Shown: positions 1 to 12,417, counted from the first letter of the stretch. The stretch: 64,000 bases of DNA from Saccharum officinarum (GCA_020631735.1 CM036201.1:73918353-73982352); one strand, 5' to 3'. Numbers and translations are program-made. The notes: a model not told the origin generated them from the sequence alone.

Positions 1-1268
1 AAACACAGTTGGTTTTAGAAGCACATTCTGGGTTGGAAGGGTCAATAGAGCATTTGGTTGAAGAAGACAAACTAGAGAAAGATACGCTTAGTATAAAAGG
101 AGAAATCTTCACCAAGGAGTTAGCTGAGCTTCTAGAGTTGGTGAGGTTGAAAGAAGCAGAGATAGCTGAGAACAATGCCCGAATCCATGAAGTTCAAGAA
201 AGAATCAGTGCAGTGGTCTCCAGATTCCATGGCTCTCAGTCAGATATTGACTTGAAGCTCAATTCCTTGAAGGAAGCCCAAAGTAAAGTGGATCTAGAAA
301 CTGAAGCACTTGTGATGAAAAAGAATGAAATTGATAGGTTCATTTCTTTAACAGAGCAAAAAGATTCAGAGTTGAGGGAAATTATCGATGCTTGTTCCTC
401 TGAAGCAAAAACTTGCCAACAATCAGTTGAAATAAGAAGAAAGCTTGCATCATCGATTTTGAAGTCAAGAGAAGATAGAATTGGGTTGCTAAAAATGGAG
501 GAGGAAATTTTGCAAGACATTCAAATGCTTAGGCAAAAAATTACAGATGCAAGAACTACTCTTCAGGTACACCAACTATTCTTTTATTTTTTAATGTTTG
601 TATTATTTAAATGCTGAGCTTCATGTTTTGTTTTGGATGTAAGCTATTCTAAATATTTTATACTGGATTTTGTCTTGCAGGAGGTATCTTCAAGGAGAAC
701 AAGCATACAGCAAGAAATGGACTCCTTTAAGCAGAAATTGAGCTTCATTGACAAAAGGGGCCCTGAACTAGAGGCTGAAAAGAAAGTTGCGGCTGCTGCA
801 AGAAACTTTAAGGAAGCAGGAAGGATAGCTGCAGAGGCAAAAGCTCTTAATTCCGAAAAGGACGAACTGCATGGTAAGTTGGAGAAAGCTGCTACTGATC
901 TAGAGATAATAGAAAAGGACATTGTAGCAACTACAGACAAGATACAGGAATGCGAAGGGCTTATTGTACTTAAAGAAAAAGAGTCAGCATTGACAAGTTA
1001 CAAAAGACTCCGGTTAGATTGTGCTGCTGCTAGAGCAGAATTGACTGCTGCAACTGAAACAGATGATACCGATGAAGTTGAGATACTACGTAAAGAAGCT
1101 GAAGCGGCAGAATCTAAAGCAATGGAACTCAAAACATGCTATGACCTCCAGGTGGAGGACGATGAGTTCATGTTTCAGCCTGTAGTCCCTATAGCATTCA
1201 TAACAAATTCAACAGGGCAGCACTTGGCAGAAATTGCTTCTTCATTTGGCCTATCTCCTCAGAAGTGA
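1..1268 (+). CDS. Coiled-coil UVR-domain protein, 3' half (partial)
   Basis: Two exons are visible: one open at the window edge and ending at 566 before GT, and one from 681 (after TTGCAG) to the stop at 1266-1268. The phase is kept across the intron 567-680. The protein is almost entirely charged coiled coil. In the last exon the stretch starting EAEKKVAAAARNFKEAGRIA looks like a UVR (UvrB/UvrC-type) helical hairpin. The C-terminus ends in SSFGLSPQK. The molecular role is not known to me; plant UVR proteins are often organellar. The missing 5' half is found on the minus strand at 60592-62620, and the first 147 bases here match the reverse complement of 60592-60737 with three differences. So this is half of one gene, probably separated by a scaffolding error. 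Sure of coding status; function unknown. Confidence 0.85.
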
Positions 1269-2016
1269 AATTGGACAGTGGATTTGCACACTAGCAGGTC
1301 TGCCTGTTGCACTGTGATCCAAATCCTGCCTGTACCTGTGCATATTAAGGGGAAGATCTGTGCTAGTGTGAAACTCTCTCCTTCCAGGATACCCTCCTCA
1401 ACGGCCCCTCTTTAACTCCCAGCATTTGGAATCTACTCCGAACTAGAGTAGGGATCCTAGGGAAGATCAACTGTACAACATACATTTTGCATGCTCTGTA
1501 GGAATTTAATTTGCCTACGCATTTTTTGTGTACATTAAGACTGTAATTCTTTTGTTGTGCCAGTTTTGATTGAATTGCAGTGACATGCCATCATCAACCA
1601 GTATGTAATCAGATTTTTGTTTCGAGAAAAAAGATGTAATCAGAATAAAATGTCCAGGAATGAAACTTCTTGTGCATTGCCTCATTCTGTTAGTGACAGT
1701 TGCCATTGGAATAAACTAACCACTAACCAGTAACTTGAACTGATGAAATTACACATGTTTAAGAAAGTTTTGATAAAGCAGCGTCTCAGTAGGAAGGCAG
1801 AAGGTTCCTGCAATGGAAGTAGGTTGGTAATTCATGCCTTTCTAAGCTGTGAACTTTTGTAGGATGGGAGTGGTTTAATCCAGTGGAGTGCAGAAGCTGT
1901 GAGCCTCCTAAGCTGTGGTGGAATCTGCACATGACCAAGCCAACTCTCCACCTGCCTAACTGAGTCACCAAAAAGGAGTGACACACTAGCCATACTGGGT
2001 ACTTCAATGTGCATAA

Positions 2017-2028
2017 TATAAATATAAA
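2017..2028 (+). promoter_or_regulatory. Putative TATA box of the reductase gene
   Basis: TATAAATATAAA lies about 45 bases upstream of the ATG at 2071, implying a very short 5' UTR. This is a position and motif match only. Confidence 0.4.
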
Positions 2029-2070
2029 CTACCTTGGATCAAATCACAGGAGCACCTGGAGTCTGAGAGA

Positions 2071-3765
2071 ATGGCCAGCACTGCTAAGGGTAAAGTCTGT
2101 GTCACTGGGGCGTCTGGTTTCATCGCCTCCTGGCTCGTCAAGCGGCTTCTTGAGTCTGGGTACCATGTCCTCGGAACAGTCAGAGACCCAGGTCAGTTTC
2201 TACTTATTGTGATGAACTGATGATCTGAATTAATCTATTAGTAATACCTGGTAACAGTTTATGTCCATTTTTATTACTTGTCAAATGAATTACTACTTAA
2301 AGCAAGGTAACTCGTTTGATGTCTTGATAGGGAATGACAAGAAAGTAGGACACCTCTGGGATTTGGAAGGCGCAAAGGAAAGACTGCAGCTTGTGAGAGC
2401 TGACCTCTTGGAGGAAGGGAGCTTTGACGACGCCGTGATGGCTTGTGACGGCGTATTCCACACTGCATCGCCTATCATCACTAAATCTGATTCCAAGGCA
2501 TGCCAAACACCAATTCTGACCACTGCACTTTCGTTAGAAACTGAAGGTTTTTCCACATGTATGCTGTATGCAGCTTCAGAAAGTCTAGCGACTGAAATAT
2601 ATCGATGCCACTTTTTGCAGGAGGACATGCTTGATTCAGCAATAAACGGCACTCTGAACGTGCTACGTTCATGCAAGAAGAATCCATCCCTCAAGAGGGT
2701 TGTCCTGACGTCCTCGTCGGCGACCGTGAGGATCAAGGACGAAACCGACTTGCCCCCCAACGTGTTGCTGGATGAAACGTCGTGGAGCTCCATTGAGTAC
2801 TGCGAAAGTCTCCAGGTGAGCGTAAGGTTATCAAATCCAAACTCAGTCTATGATCTTGTGCGGTGATTTTCTCAGAAGAGTAATTTGGATCGTGCCAATG
2901 TGCTGCCCCCTTAGATATGGTATGCCGTTGCAAAGATCCTCGCCGAGAAGGCGGCCTGGGAGTTTGCCAAAGAGCACAGGATCGACCTTGTGACTGTTCT
3001 TCCGACCTTTGTTATCGGACCTAATCTGTCTCCTGAGCTCAGCCCCACTGCTTCTGATGTCCTCGGCTTATTCCGAGGTATGCAAAATTTCTGTCAGGAC
3101 ACAGAACCCTCATCATTCTTTTTTAGAGAAAAAAAAACCTCATCAGTCTCATATATCCTTATCAGAATACCAATGAAACACTGTTTTTTTAAGCGACATA
3201 CTGGATAAATTTATAAATAGTTAAAGAAAGAACATGAACAGGAACAGGTGAAACACTGTTTTCTAAGAAGAACTACGGCACGGGATTGCTGGCCTGAACT
3301 TTTATAAACAATACGTGCAAAGGTCGATTTGTGGCATGCAAGGTTTATGAAAGGGTGACCAATGAGACGCACGCTGCTGCTGTGGTTGCTGCAGGAGAGA
3401 CGGCGAAGTTCACGGTGTACGGGAGGATGGGGTACGTCCACATCGACGACGTGGCGAGGTGCCACATACTGGCGTACGAGTCCGCGGGCGCCCACGGGAG
3501 GTACATCTGCAACGCGGCGGTGCTGGGCTGCGGCGACCTCGTCGCGCTGCTTGCGCGGCGGTTCCCGGCGTACCCCATCCCGAGGAGCCTGCCCAGCGTC
3601 TACGGCGAGCAGTCGTACGGCTTCGACACGTCCAAGGCCCGCGCGCTTGGGCTGGCGGACCTCAAGGGCGTCGAGGAGATGTTCGACGACGCCGTCGACT
3701 CGCTCAGAGGCCATGGCCATCTCCCCGCCGTCGAGGACGTCGGCAAGCGTAGCCTCTTGATCTGA
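2071..3765 (+). CDS. NADPH-dependent reductase, CCR/TKPR-like (extended SDR)
   Basis: Five exons join in frame: 2071-2191, 2331-2497, 2621-2815, 2915-3077 and 3395-3765, giving 338 residues. The N-terminus has the Rossmann motif [10 protein letters not shown] (residues 11-20) and VRDP, typical of NADPH binding. A TSSS stretch near residues 126-129 supplies the catalytic Ser, and WYAVAK gives Tyr164 and Lys168. The family includes cinnamoyl-CoA reductases, dihydroflavonol reductases and tetraketide alpha-pyrone reductases (cytosolic or ER-associated; phenylpropanoid or sporopollenin metabolism). The classical CCR signature NWYCY is absent, so a CCR-like or TKPR-type enzyme is more likely than true lignin CCR. 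All introns are GT-AG except intron 2, which starts GC (2498). Reading on through that intron would break the conserved block, so the GC donor is probably used. No stops or frameshifts. The start has a purine at -3. Confidence 0.88.
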
Positions 3766-4065
3766 AAAGTTTTATCAGTCGCCCCCGGCCCGTCGCTGGT
3801 GGAAAGCTTGTCAGACCATGGCTGATAGTTTAGCCGGACGCTAGTGCAATGTCACCTAGCTATAAGGCATATAACCAATTGAAACTTATATAATAGTTAA
3901 ATTTGTTATATGCTACACCGTTAATTCATGGTCTGCCTTAATGTCTTACAAAGTTTTTTTTAGCCTGTTATTACGAAGTGTCACAGCTAGTTGTAACTTG
4001 TAAGTTTGCAGCTCGTTTATCTTATAAATATGATTGACAATTATTTCTCCTTACTTACTTACTTA
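3766..4065. other. 3' UTR and short intergenic spacer
   Basis: AT-rich sequence after the reductase stop. It is probably 3' UTR at first, then an unannotated spacer up to a MITE. I see no gene. Confidence 0.4.
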
Positions 4066-4251
4066 GGGTCTATTTGGCGTGGAGTGTTTGGCACTATTTA
4101 GCATTTATCACTTTAGCGAAAAAGTGATCCGGTCTCGAGTATCGACAGCCCAAACATGAACTACTGAATAGTGAAACCGTTGTTGGGGGCTTCACGGGCT
4201 CCTACTACAGTAGAGAAGTCGGAGCCCCCAATAGTCACATCAAATGAGTCC
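4066..4251. mobile_element. PIF/Harbinger-like MITE, 186 bp
   Basis: The ends form an imperfect inverted pair, GGGTCTATTTG on the left and CAAATGAGTCC on the right. They are flanked by the direct repeat TTA (4063-4065 and 4252-4254), as expected for the TWA target of PIF/Harbinger elements. There is no coding capacity. The internal sequence holds TTGTTGGGGGCT and AGCCCCCAATAG, which form a further inverted pair. Confidence 0.55.
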
Positions 4252-4379
4252 TTATTATATTTGCTCTGATCTATCTTGGGGTGTCAAGGTTATGAAACCA
4301 CTAGAAAGACAGTGCATAAAAAGTAAAAATAAGAAAAGAGGAACGTTGTTCAGCTAACATTTCTTTTATGTGATTACAA

Positions 4380-5560
4380 TTGTTGAACAAGATTATCCCA
4401 TCGGAAGGGTGCTCGTCCGGCCGTAGGCGGCGTTCAGATACTGCTCCCCGTTCAAACGCATCGCGCCTGCTGCACCCGTGTAACCACGGTCGTAACAGAC
4501 AGGAGCACGCCAGCCTCACCCCGCCTGCCGATGCGCGCCGCGAAGGCATCTGTCGGCCTTAGGCGCCCGCACATGGTGACCCACGGCTGTGTCCTAGTAG
4601 CAGTAGTAGGCGGCTGCGGCAGGCTGCTGTCCACTAGCCACCGGCGCCATTGCAACATATGCCCCCCATATCTACTTTTGAAATATCCAGCTGAAACACT
4701 TGCAACATATAACTGAAAATAGATGAAACACTTGAAACATGCGTATGTAGCCATAGCAACATATGCAACATCCAGATCTACTTTTGCAACATCCAGATGA
4801 AACACTTGCAATATACGTATGAAACACCTGAAACACTTGGAAACATAAGTTTGCAACATGCATGCGCTTCAAACATGCATGTTATGCAACATACAGATAT
4901 ACTTCTGCAACATACAGACGAAAGACTTGAAACATGCGTCTGAAAACAACTGAAACACTTGAAATATAAGCTTGCAACATGTGTATAATGTCATTGCAAC
5001 ATATGCAACATCCTAGGATTTACTTTTGCAACATCCAGATGAAACACCTGACATGAGTATGAAACGCCCGAAACACTTCAAACACAGTGTTGCGGCTTAC
5101 CTAATGGGGAACGGGTAGTTAGCAAGCTCGTGGCCCCTCCTCTCCCCATCCTCTGCCCCCCAAGCCCCTCCTCATCATCATCATCCTCCTCACTCTTATA
5201 CGAGGGTGAGTACCGCGCGACCACCACGAGCCTCATTAGCGGCGCCCGCACCCACGCCCCTGGTCAGGAACCGCACCAACAAGGGGGGGCTCGGGGCATG
5301 GAAGGCAGCGCCGGGTCGGAAAGACACGCCGGACACCACCGCGCGCGAGGGCGAAGCAAGCAGCGACGCCGCTCATGGCTGGCGGTGGTCAGGCATGGGC
5401 ACTGTGGCAGACCTTATCTGCGACGAAATGTATGAGTGGAGAGGAGATGACTCTCGGTAGAGAGTGGGAGACAGGTTTTTTAGAGAGAGCAAGCGTTGTT
5501 CGCCTGATAGCGCTGGCCTAGGAAGCGCGACGTCCGAACTAACAGCTGCCCTGACGAGAG
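4380..5560. repeat. Low-complexity DNA element with TTGCAACAT / GAAACACTTG array (copy 1)
   Basis: A GC-rich block (4380-4650) is followed by a degenerate tandem array (about 4650-5095) built from recurring words: GCAACATATGCAACATCC, GATGAAACACTTG and TACTTTTGCAACAT. A second GC-rich block with GAGAG-rich sequence follows (5100-5560). The same layout recurs at 20160-20887/42748-43230 and, reversed, at 52745-53770. It is probably a non-autonomous DNA transposon family with sub-terminal repeats; class and exact ends are unresolved. Short ORFs here are chance. Confidence 0.55.
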
Positions 5561-6113
5561 CATTACTGATTTACCGTTATCCCAGTGGATTGAACAATCA
5601 TTTTTTTTGGGAGGCATTTCGATTGCGCTAGGTACGTTGCACAGCAGTAGCCATGGGCCGGCCCATGGTTCTTACGGGGCCGATTTTGCCATTGGGCCTT
5701 GAGGATGTGCAGCTTCTGGTTGGTTGGGGTAGGAGTAGGACGCAATGCAACAGATAAGCAGCGTCAGTTTAGCTGATGCCACTCTTCATCTTCTCTTATC
5801 CTTCGGATCCTCTCCTCCTTCCTCGGCTACGCGTCCGCATCCCTCATCTTCGCTCTGCCGCCGGCCTGGTGCAAGACCAAGGTGATTACTGATTACTGTT
5901 CTTTCCTTTGTCAACCCATTGCGTACGTGCTGCATCTCGTTCCCAATTCTGCGCCCAGAATTCCTGCCGCTGATGTTGTAGGCTACCACTCTCATGCGCG
6001 CGCGCGTGTTGTTCGACGATTCGCCTCTCTCGTATCTTGTTATTGCGCCATGCCATCGTGTGGCATCTGAATCTCAGACAGAGTTCCTGTGTTGGACAGG
6101 GGAGGAGGTCGCG

Positions 6114-7118
6114 ATGGCCAGCGGCGTCAGCGATGGCAGCGGGAAGAGCCTGACGCATTGGCTGCGGGAGAACGGGTTCGACGAGGACGCCGTGGCGCGC
6201 ATGTCCAGGCGGTGCAGGAACCTGCACAGCCTCGACGCCGGCGAGGCCTCGGGCGTCTGGGACTACTTCCTGACGGGCGTCAAGATGGAGCGGCGGAAGC
6301 TGCGGCACGTGGTGGCCAAGTGCCCCAAGGTGCTCACCCTGTCCGTGGACGGCAAGCTGGTGCCCACGGTGCAGTGCCTCGCCACGCTGCAGGCCAGGCC
6401 CGGGGAGGTGGCGCAGGCCATCGCCAAGTTCCCCCAGATACTGTTCCACAGCGTCGAGGAGAAGCTCTGCCCGCTCCTCGCCTTCTTCCAGACGCTCGGC
6501 GTCTCCGAGAAGCAGCTCGCCAAGCTGCTCATGGTCAACCCGCGCCTCATCAGCTACAGCATCGAGGCCAAGTTCTCGCAGACCGTCGACTTCCTTGCCA
6601 GCCTCGGCATCGACAAGGAAGGCATGGTCGGCAAGATCCTCACCAAGGAGCCATACATCATGGGGTACAGCGTCGACAAGCGGCTGCGTCCCACTGCCGA
6701 GTTCCTCAAGTCGGCAGTCGGGCTACAGGGGCCAGATCTCAAAAGGGTGATCATGAGCTTCCCCGATATATTGTCGCGAGATGTGGATAAGATTCTGCGG
6801 CCCAATTTAGCGTTCCTGCAGAGCTGTGGATTCAGCAGGAATCAGGTCACGGCATTGGTAGCTGGATATCCTCCTGTTCTCATCAAGAGCATCAAACATT
6901 GCCTGGAGCCAAGGATGAAGTTCCTGGTCGAAGAAATGGGACGGGACATGGGTGAGGTGGTAGATTACCCCCAGTTCTTTCGCCATGGCCTCAAGAGGAG
7001 CCTGGAGTACCGTCACAAGGTGCTCAAGCAGATGAACTCAAGTTGCAGCCTCAGCGAGATGCTAGACTGTAACCAGAAGAAGTTTGCCATGAAATTCGGT
7101 TTGGTTGCAGCAGTTTAG
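6114..7118 (+). CDS. mTERF-domain protein (mTERF6-like), 334 aa
   Basis: This is a single uninterrupted exon. I chose the ATG at 6114 (GCGATGG context) because upstream in-frame sequence has 5' UTR character and the resulting length fits the short plant mTERF clade. The protein is a chain of about seven mTERF repeats of roughly 35 residues, each with the usual proline-containing helix, for example KCPKVLTLSV, KFPQILFHSV, VNPRLISYSI, KEPYIMGYSV and SFPDILSRDV. mTERF proteins are organelle-targeted nucleic-acid binders that act in transcription termination, splicing or RNA maturation. No long transit peptide is obvious. A 5' UTR intron (about 5881-6098, AAG/GTGATT to GGACAG) is possible. It is intact. 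Most similar in my judgement to the mTERF6 type. Confidence 0.88.
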   Translation: MASGVSDGSGKSLTHWLRENGFDEDAVARMSRRCRNLHSLDAGEASGVWDYFLTGVKMERRKLRHVVAKCPKVLTLSVDGKLVPTVQCLATLQARPGEVAQAIAKFPQILFHSVEEKLCPLLAFFQTLGVSEKQLAKLLMVNPRLISYSIEAKFSQTVDFLASLGIDKEGMVGKILTKEPYIMGYSVDKRLRPTAEFLKSAVGLQGPDLKRVIMSFPDILSRDVDKILRPNLAFLQSCGFSRNQVTALVAGYPPVLIKSIKHCLEPRMKFLVEEMGRDMGEVVDYPQFFRHGLKRSLEYRHKVLKQMNSSCSLSEMLDCNQKKFAMKFGLVAAV

Positions 7119-7530
7119 GTACTCATCTTGTCTCTAGTTCCAATGTAGTATGTTTTATTCTCAGGTGAATGTTTTCGTTTGTACCGTCAGGTTGTATTGT
7201 TCTTGAATATTTGGGCAATGATAATTGATAATGCAAGGTCCTCTTTGAAGTTTCAACTGGTATCCTTGACCTTGAGTATATATAATCTCTATATTTTGTT
7301 TGAGAGCAAGCAAAATGCAAAGCATGTGGGTTTCCTTCTGTCAGTACACTCAACTGAAATCCACAAATTTGTAGTAGTGTGAAAAAAGCACAAACATGAT
7401 TTAAAATAAGCTATAATTTTCCTCTCTAAGAAAGATCTATCACAATTACCTATTTACAGTTTTACACACGCACCAACAGAATCTTGTCTCCTCACTTTCA
7501 TACAAGCACATATATAGAGGAAAAGAGTCC

Positions 7531-9636
7531 CTACTCAGCCAAACTCCTATGCACAGTGTATCTGAAAGAAGATTTGTAGGGCAACCACTCAACACACTTG
7601 TCAATCCTCCTCCTAAGATATTGTCTGATCTCTTTGCGCTGTAGTTCAGGCATGCTCTCGCATACTATGTCAATAAGGTCAGGCAACTCTAGGGAAGCAT
7701 CCTTTGCATAGAAGTGGAGAACTTTGGGTAGGAAGATGGTCTGCTTCCTGACCATAACATTTGCTTGAATGAACTCGGTCCTGGCTTGCTCCAGTTGATG
7801 GTATAGTTTCTTAGCTGTGTACAGCCTTACCTGCATAGATCATTAACAGCAATTATAACTCAAGAAACATATGGTTGGAATGTTGGAAAATTAGCAAGAG
7901 CTGTGGAACTTACAGGTGGATCTGAAAATGCTCCGGTTGAAAGAGCAAAGTGAGCAATTGGCTCTGAATAACGAAGCGCATATGGATGTATGGAGCTCCC
8001 TGATTTTTTCATTGGCGTAAATAGTGTGCGAACCCACTGTAATTTCATGCCCATCAATATGTTAGTGATTAGATGCGAAACTTGTTTCATTTGTTTAAAT
8101 CTTGATCGCTGGTTCCTATATAGACAAATGCTATACCAGTGAAGGGCGGTGGGATTGACATCCTAGAATTGAGTCCTGAATAATTTGAGAATTTACTGAA
8201 TGTCCACCCACATTATATGCAGCCTGGAACAGATTGATCAACACTGTCAGAGAAACTCATACAAGATTCCAGTGTGATTATTAAATGACTATTTGTTAAA
8301 AGTATGGTAACTATACCTTCAAAATCAAGTCAGTGCTTTTCATTCGTTTTTCCTGTAATCCATAGGCCATGAAAGCCTGCAATATTTCAGAAGGGATGTT
8401 AGTTAGCAGTTAGTTATGCATCATGCTGAGGCTGAAGTTGAATATTCTTTAAGTTGTCAGTTGTTAACAATATTGAACTTACATGCATAACCAAAGCATT
8501 GTGGATGTTAATCCAGAAACAGAGTTGCTCTTCATGTGCCATCTTTGTAGGATCAATCTTCTCCAGCCGTTTTATCAGCGATCTGGGATACAAGATACCA
8601 CCTATAAATCACGCATTTCCCCCTTCCTATGTTCTAATCTTTTTTTGCATGGTTGCTTACCTGATAGTATCCAGCATTTTAGAGGCATAATCAAATTTGT
8701 CTTCATCTATATGTATCTTTGGGAAAATAATCATCCCACTGTACTGCCCATTATTCCCATCAGATGAAGCATATATATCTGAGGTTGCATCAACATTGTA
8801 ATAACATCGAGGGCTCCGACCATCAACCGGGTACTTGAGAGAGAAATAACTCGATGCAGATGAGAAAGAAGGTGTGGATGCCGTCTCAGAATTCGCCTCT
8901 TGTAATGGCCTGCTTGCAAGTTTGCAGTAGACAGCAGAAATGCACCTTAGTATGTCCTCTGAAAGTTTGCACGAGATCTTGGGCACATATTCAGCGATTG
9001 AAGCGCTCAAGAAGTTGGCAAGGCTAGACCGCCCTGAAGATGATCTTGACAGCTCCTGTGTATGCTTCAGCAACATCAGAATTGTGTCAGATGCTTTCTG
9101 TTCTGTTGTGAAGAACCAGCTACTAAAAAGAGAGTTAAAAGGGCATGGGGTGTCATTTGTGGGATCTTTCTAAGTGGATGGTAAATACTGGAAGGATGGG
9201 GTCGAAGAGAAGAGATGTTGTTCATACACGTTTAGAATCTGAGAGTGTTGGCAGGTTGTAGGATGCAGACTCCTTGATGTTTCTCAGGCGAAGGGTGCCT
9301 TCGTCAGTAGTCCTTTTGCTGTGTTGACGGTGCGATTCCTGCTCCACCTGATTTGATCATAACATAACTGTTTCGTTAGCATGCAGCATGACATCTGAAC
9401 ATTGATGTGTTCCATTTCCAGATGACAAGTTTTGTACCTGAGCGGACGCACGAGGAGAGACGCCGAGATACTGATCGAATGCTGCTCTGTACAAGGACAG
9501 CAGGTGCAGTTCCTTTCGAACAACTTCCTCCTCAAGGACAGCTATCTCCCAGGCCAAATCCGCAACAGACTGCATTCAAAACAAAATCAGGAATCAACAA
9601 ATAAAAGGCGTAATTAATTCATACTTGGATCTGTAC

Positions 9637-9683
<47 letters not shown>

Positions 9684-11309
9684 GCTAAATGCTGTTCAAA
9701 ATTTGGAATTGAGACACAATTCCTGACTATAGCACGTACTTACTCCCTCCGTCCCACAAATAAGTGAACGTTTTTGACTTCTACACTCTATGTTTGACCA
9801 TTTGTCTTATTTAAATTTTTTTTATAAATAATAAAATAAATAAATCATTATGAAAATATCTCTAATGATTGAATAAGTCGTAACAAAATAAATAATATTT
9901 ATTAAAAAATTTTAAATAAGACGAACGGTCAAACAAGAAGTGTAGAAGTCAAAAACGTACACTTATTTGTGGGACGGAGGGAGTACATCATTAAGAAAAA
10001 AAAGGAAGCATAATGATAACTCATGACTTTAGTCACTTCTCCCTAGATATGACAAAGCATCATTCTGTTGGCATCAGGGATAATACTAAACTATTAAGAA
10101 CAGCAACGTGATTTATAAAGTATGGACGGAAGACCTGCATTGTAACAGCTTTTATTCAGCTTTTGGAAACAACTAGGCCCTCGAGATCATGAACTAATTT
10201 TCTAAGTGTCCAGAACTGACCTTTGAAATACTTCTTTCAGCTCTGTTTGCAGTTGTGATGATGCGATGCTCGGGCAATTGTTCAGGGAGGTTAAGTGAAT
10301 ATCTTCTGTCGGACATCTTGCTGCGATTGACTGCCTGCACAATCATGAAATGGTGTGGAAGAGGCAAACTTCAGCAAGAATGTAGCAGCTGGAGAAATCT
10401 TTCATGTATTGTTTGACGAACAGGACAAGTATGAGCAAGAACCAAAGACAAATTAGATTACCCACAGGTATGTGATCGGAGAGTCGCGGTGATACGTCAG
10501 GAACATTTACATATGTGCTCATAGCACTGAAAATACAACGATTGGTTGAGGTTAGAAAGACACTCAATCAGAGAATTGCAGTGTAATTGAAAGCTTGGTA
10601 GGCAGGCTAATGAAACTGAATAGTTTTGCAGTCAAAGATGGATCTTTTCTTTTTCAGTCAAAGGGCACCAGAAACATAGTAGCAAACAGATGATACGGTG
10701 TTGGAAAATGATTTTGGAAGTACAACTGAACTGTCTATATTGCTATTCTGGATTCTTATCATTCATTCACTGACAGAAAAGGGAAGAGCGCTCTGGCTGC
10801 AAGAAGCCTAGAACAGAACCTTTCAACATTACTCGCAGTACATATCACCTGAACTGAAGTGATCTGCTGCTGATAATGACAGAGCACAGTAACACAAGGA
10901 AACACTTGAAGTGGTCCATTGCAAAAAAAAAAACGTTTATTTTTATAGAGAGTGGAAATAAGAAAAGGCCCATGCTGCTCACTTTAATTTTGTGCAACCA
11001 AATAAGGATAAAACGGTAACACACCAAGGGGGTTAAAAAAAGATCAATGGAAACCACTAGATTTGCATTTTGTAGAAGGAATATGGTCACTTTTGCTGAA
11101 AAAAGAAGAGGAAAAAACAGAATATATGCTGACACTGCTTTTTTTTTTGCGAAGGAAAAAAAAACAGAATGAATATAGAAGGGAGTGGTTCATGCTAACC
11201 TTCTTGAGTGTCGGTGTTGCAGGTACGAAGATGAGTGACCCCCATTTGGTGTTTCTGCGTCGCGGAAGCCTCTTTCCTTGAGCGCCTCTAGTCGTCCGGC
11301 GTTCTCCAT
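7531..11309 (-). CDS. DUF547 protein with MIP1-type leucine zipper, 548 aa
   Basis: Eleven exons join in one frame: 11309-11200, 10526-10462, 10330-10221, 9569-9438, 9347-9230, 9102-8661, 8582-8483, 8376-8317, 8223-8137, 8036-7914 and 7830-7531. The start is MENAGRLEALKERG. Residues about 96-139 are a leucine-zipper helix (DLAWEIAVLEEEVV, then LLSLYRAAFDQYL), the 'ternary complex factor MIP1' domain. The DUF547 domain follows at about residues 325-450, including LCFWINIHNALVMH and AAYNVGGHSVNSQII. The C-terminus is basic (RQYLRRRIDKCVEWLPYKSSF). Such proteins are plant-specific; a molecular activity is not established. All introns are GT-AG. The least certain junction is exon 5/6 (9230/9102), chosen because it alone restores phase. 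Intron 3 carries a CT microsatellite and a Stowaway MITE. The gene appears intact. Confidence 0.85.
9641..9678. repeat. (CT)n microsatellite
   Basis: About 19 CT dinucleotides in intron 3 of the DUF547 gene. Confidence 0.95.
9743..9983. mobile_element. Stowaway MITE, 241 bp
   Basis: The terminal inverted repeat begins CTCCCTCCGTCCCACAAATA. It is matched in inverted orientation at the right end and flanked by TA duplications (9741-9742, 9984-9985), diagnostic of Tc1/Mariner-type Stowaway MITEs of grasses. The element lies in intron 3 of the DUF547 gene. The two arms pair over long stretches (TTTGACTTCTACACT and its reverse complement), so the transcript could form a hairpin. Confidence 0.93.
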
Positions 11310-12075
11310 GGCTGATGGATGCTCTGTTCTTCAGTCACCAAGTGTCAAGGCCAAGCATGCACTGGAACTGTCATGTAATCCCTAACACTAGGAGCTAACT
11401 GGACTCACTATTATGAGCTCTTGCTGCGTGGCATGAGCTGAGCAGAATACGAGGTGAGGTGATGAGGTGCAAAGGGACCAGAGGCCGCAGCGGAGCTCAA
11501 CGAAAACGATGAACAGGAGCTGTGCGCGCTACTGATGCTAGCTAGCTAGCTAGCGCTAACGGACGGTAGGCGCAGATAACAATAGCGTGGGTTGGAGTTG
11601 GAGGAGGATTAAGCTAGAGGTGATATTTGTGGAGGATCGTGATCCACGCAGGAGGCCAAATGCAAAAGAAAGGGGATGAAACCTGCAGGAAGATACGATA
11701 CGCCCAACGCTCATCAGGGAAAAAGATTAAGAAAAGGAGGCAAGCGCTAAAGAAAGAAATTAAAGAGAAACGCAGGGCACCTCCGCCATCACGATGTCGT
11801 CCGGCCGGTCCCTCTGCCGTCGTCCTTGGGTTGCCCCTGCTAATTCATTCCCCTATTTTAATTCATTATATTAAATTAGAAGAAGTCAAAAAGGACAGGG
11901 AGAGGCGAACGGCCCGCCGGCCGTCTCCAGCTGAGTTCAGTCCGAACAGTGGCCGGACAGTAATGGCGAGGCGATGATGACGGCGAGGATCGGAGGAAGG
12001 GAAAGAGGGTTATAGCCGTTAGCGAATAGCGTAACCTGCAGGAGGGCTGGACGACGGCGACCCGTAGCGGATCTC
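11310..12075. other. Upstream region of the DUF547 gene
   Basis: Probable promoter and 5' UTR of the minus-strand DUF547 gene, followed by purine-rich intergenic DNA. It contains a short GCTA repeat (about 11537-11554). The apparent 116-residue plus-strand reading frame at 11627 is compositional (Lys/Arg-rich from A/G-rich DNA) and I do not call it a gene. Confidence 0.35.
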
Positions 12076-12417
12076 AGGGGTATTGAGTTCCCAATCAAAA
12101 ATGTTTCACCTCGTCACATCGAATATTTGGACATATGTATGGAATGCTAAATATAGACGAAAAAACTAATTGTACAGTTTGGTTGGAAATTACGAGACGA
12201 ATCTTTTAAGCCTAATTAGTCCATGCTTAGCCTTAAGTACTACAGTAACACACGTGTGCTAATGACGTCTTAATTAAGCTTAGTAAATTCGTCTCGCGGT
12301 TTCCAGACAAGTTATATAATTAATTTTTTTTTATTAGTATCCGAAAACCTCTTCCATCATTTCATAAAACATCTGATGTGACACAAAAACTTTTTACCTA
12401 CCAACTAAACAACCTCT
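12076..12417. mobile_element. Grass MITE with GAGACGAATCTTTTAAGCC core (copy 1)
   Basis: It shares with two neighbours (12808-13051, 15742-15985) the order CACATCGAATATTTGGACA, TAAATATAGA, GAGACGAATCTTTTAAGCCT and finally CCAACTAAACAACC. Internal inverted pairs such as GAGACGAAT/ATTCGTCTC mark it as a fold-back MITE. The ends are approximate here; the better-preserved copy at 12808 has a TAA duplication. Confidence 0.7.

Noticed and set aside
11627..11977. 116-codon plus frame rich in Lys/Arg
   Set aside because: Arises from A/G-rich promoter DNA; no recognisable protein.
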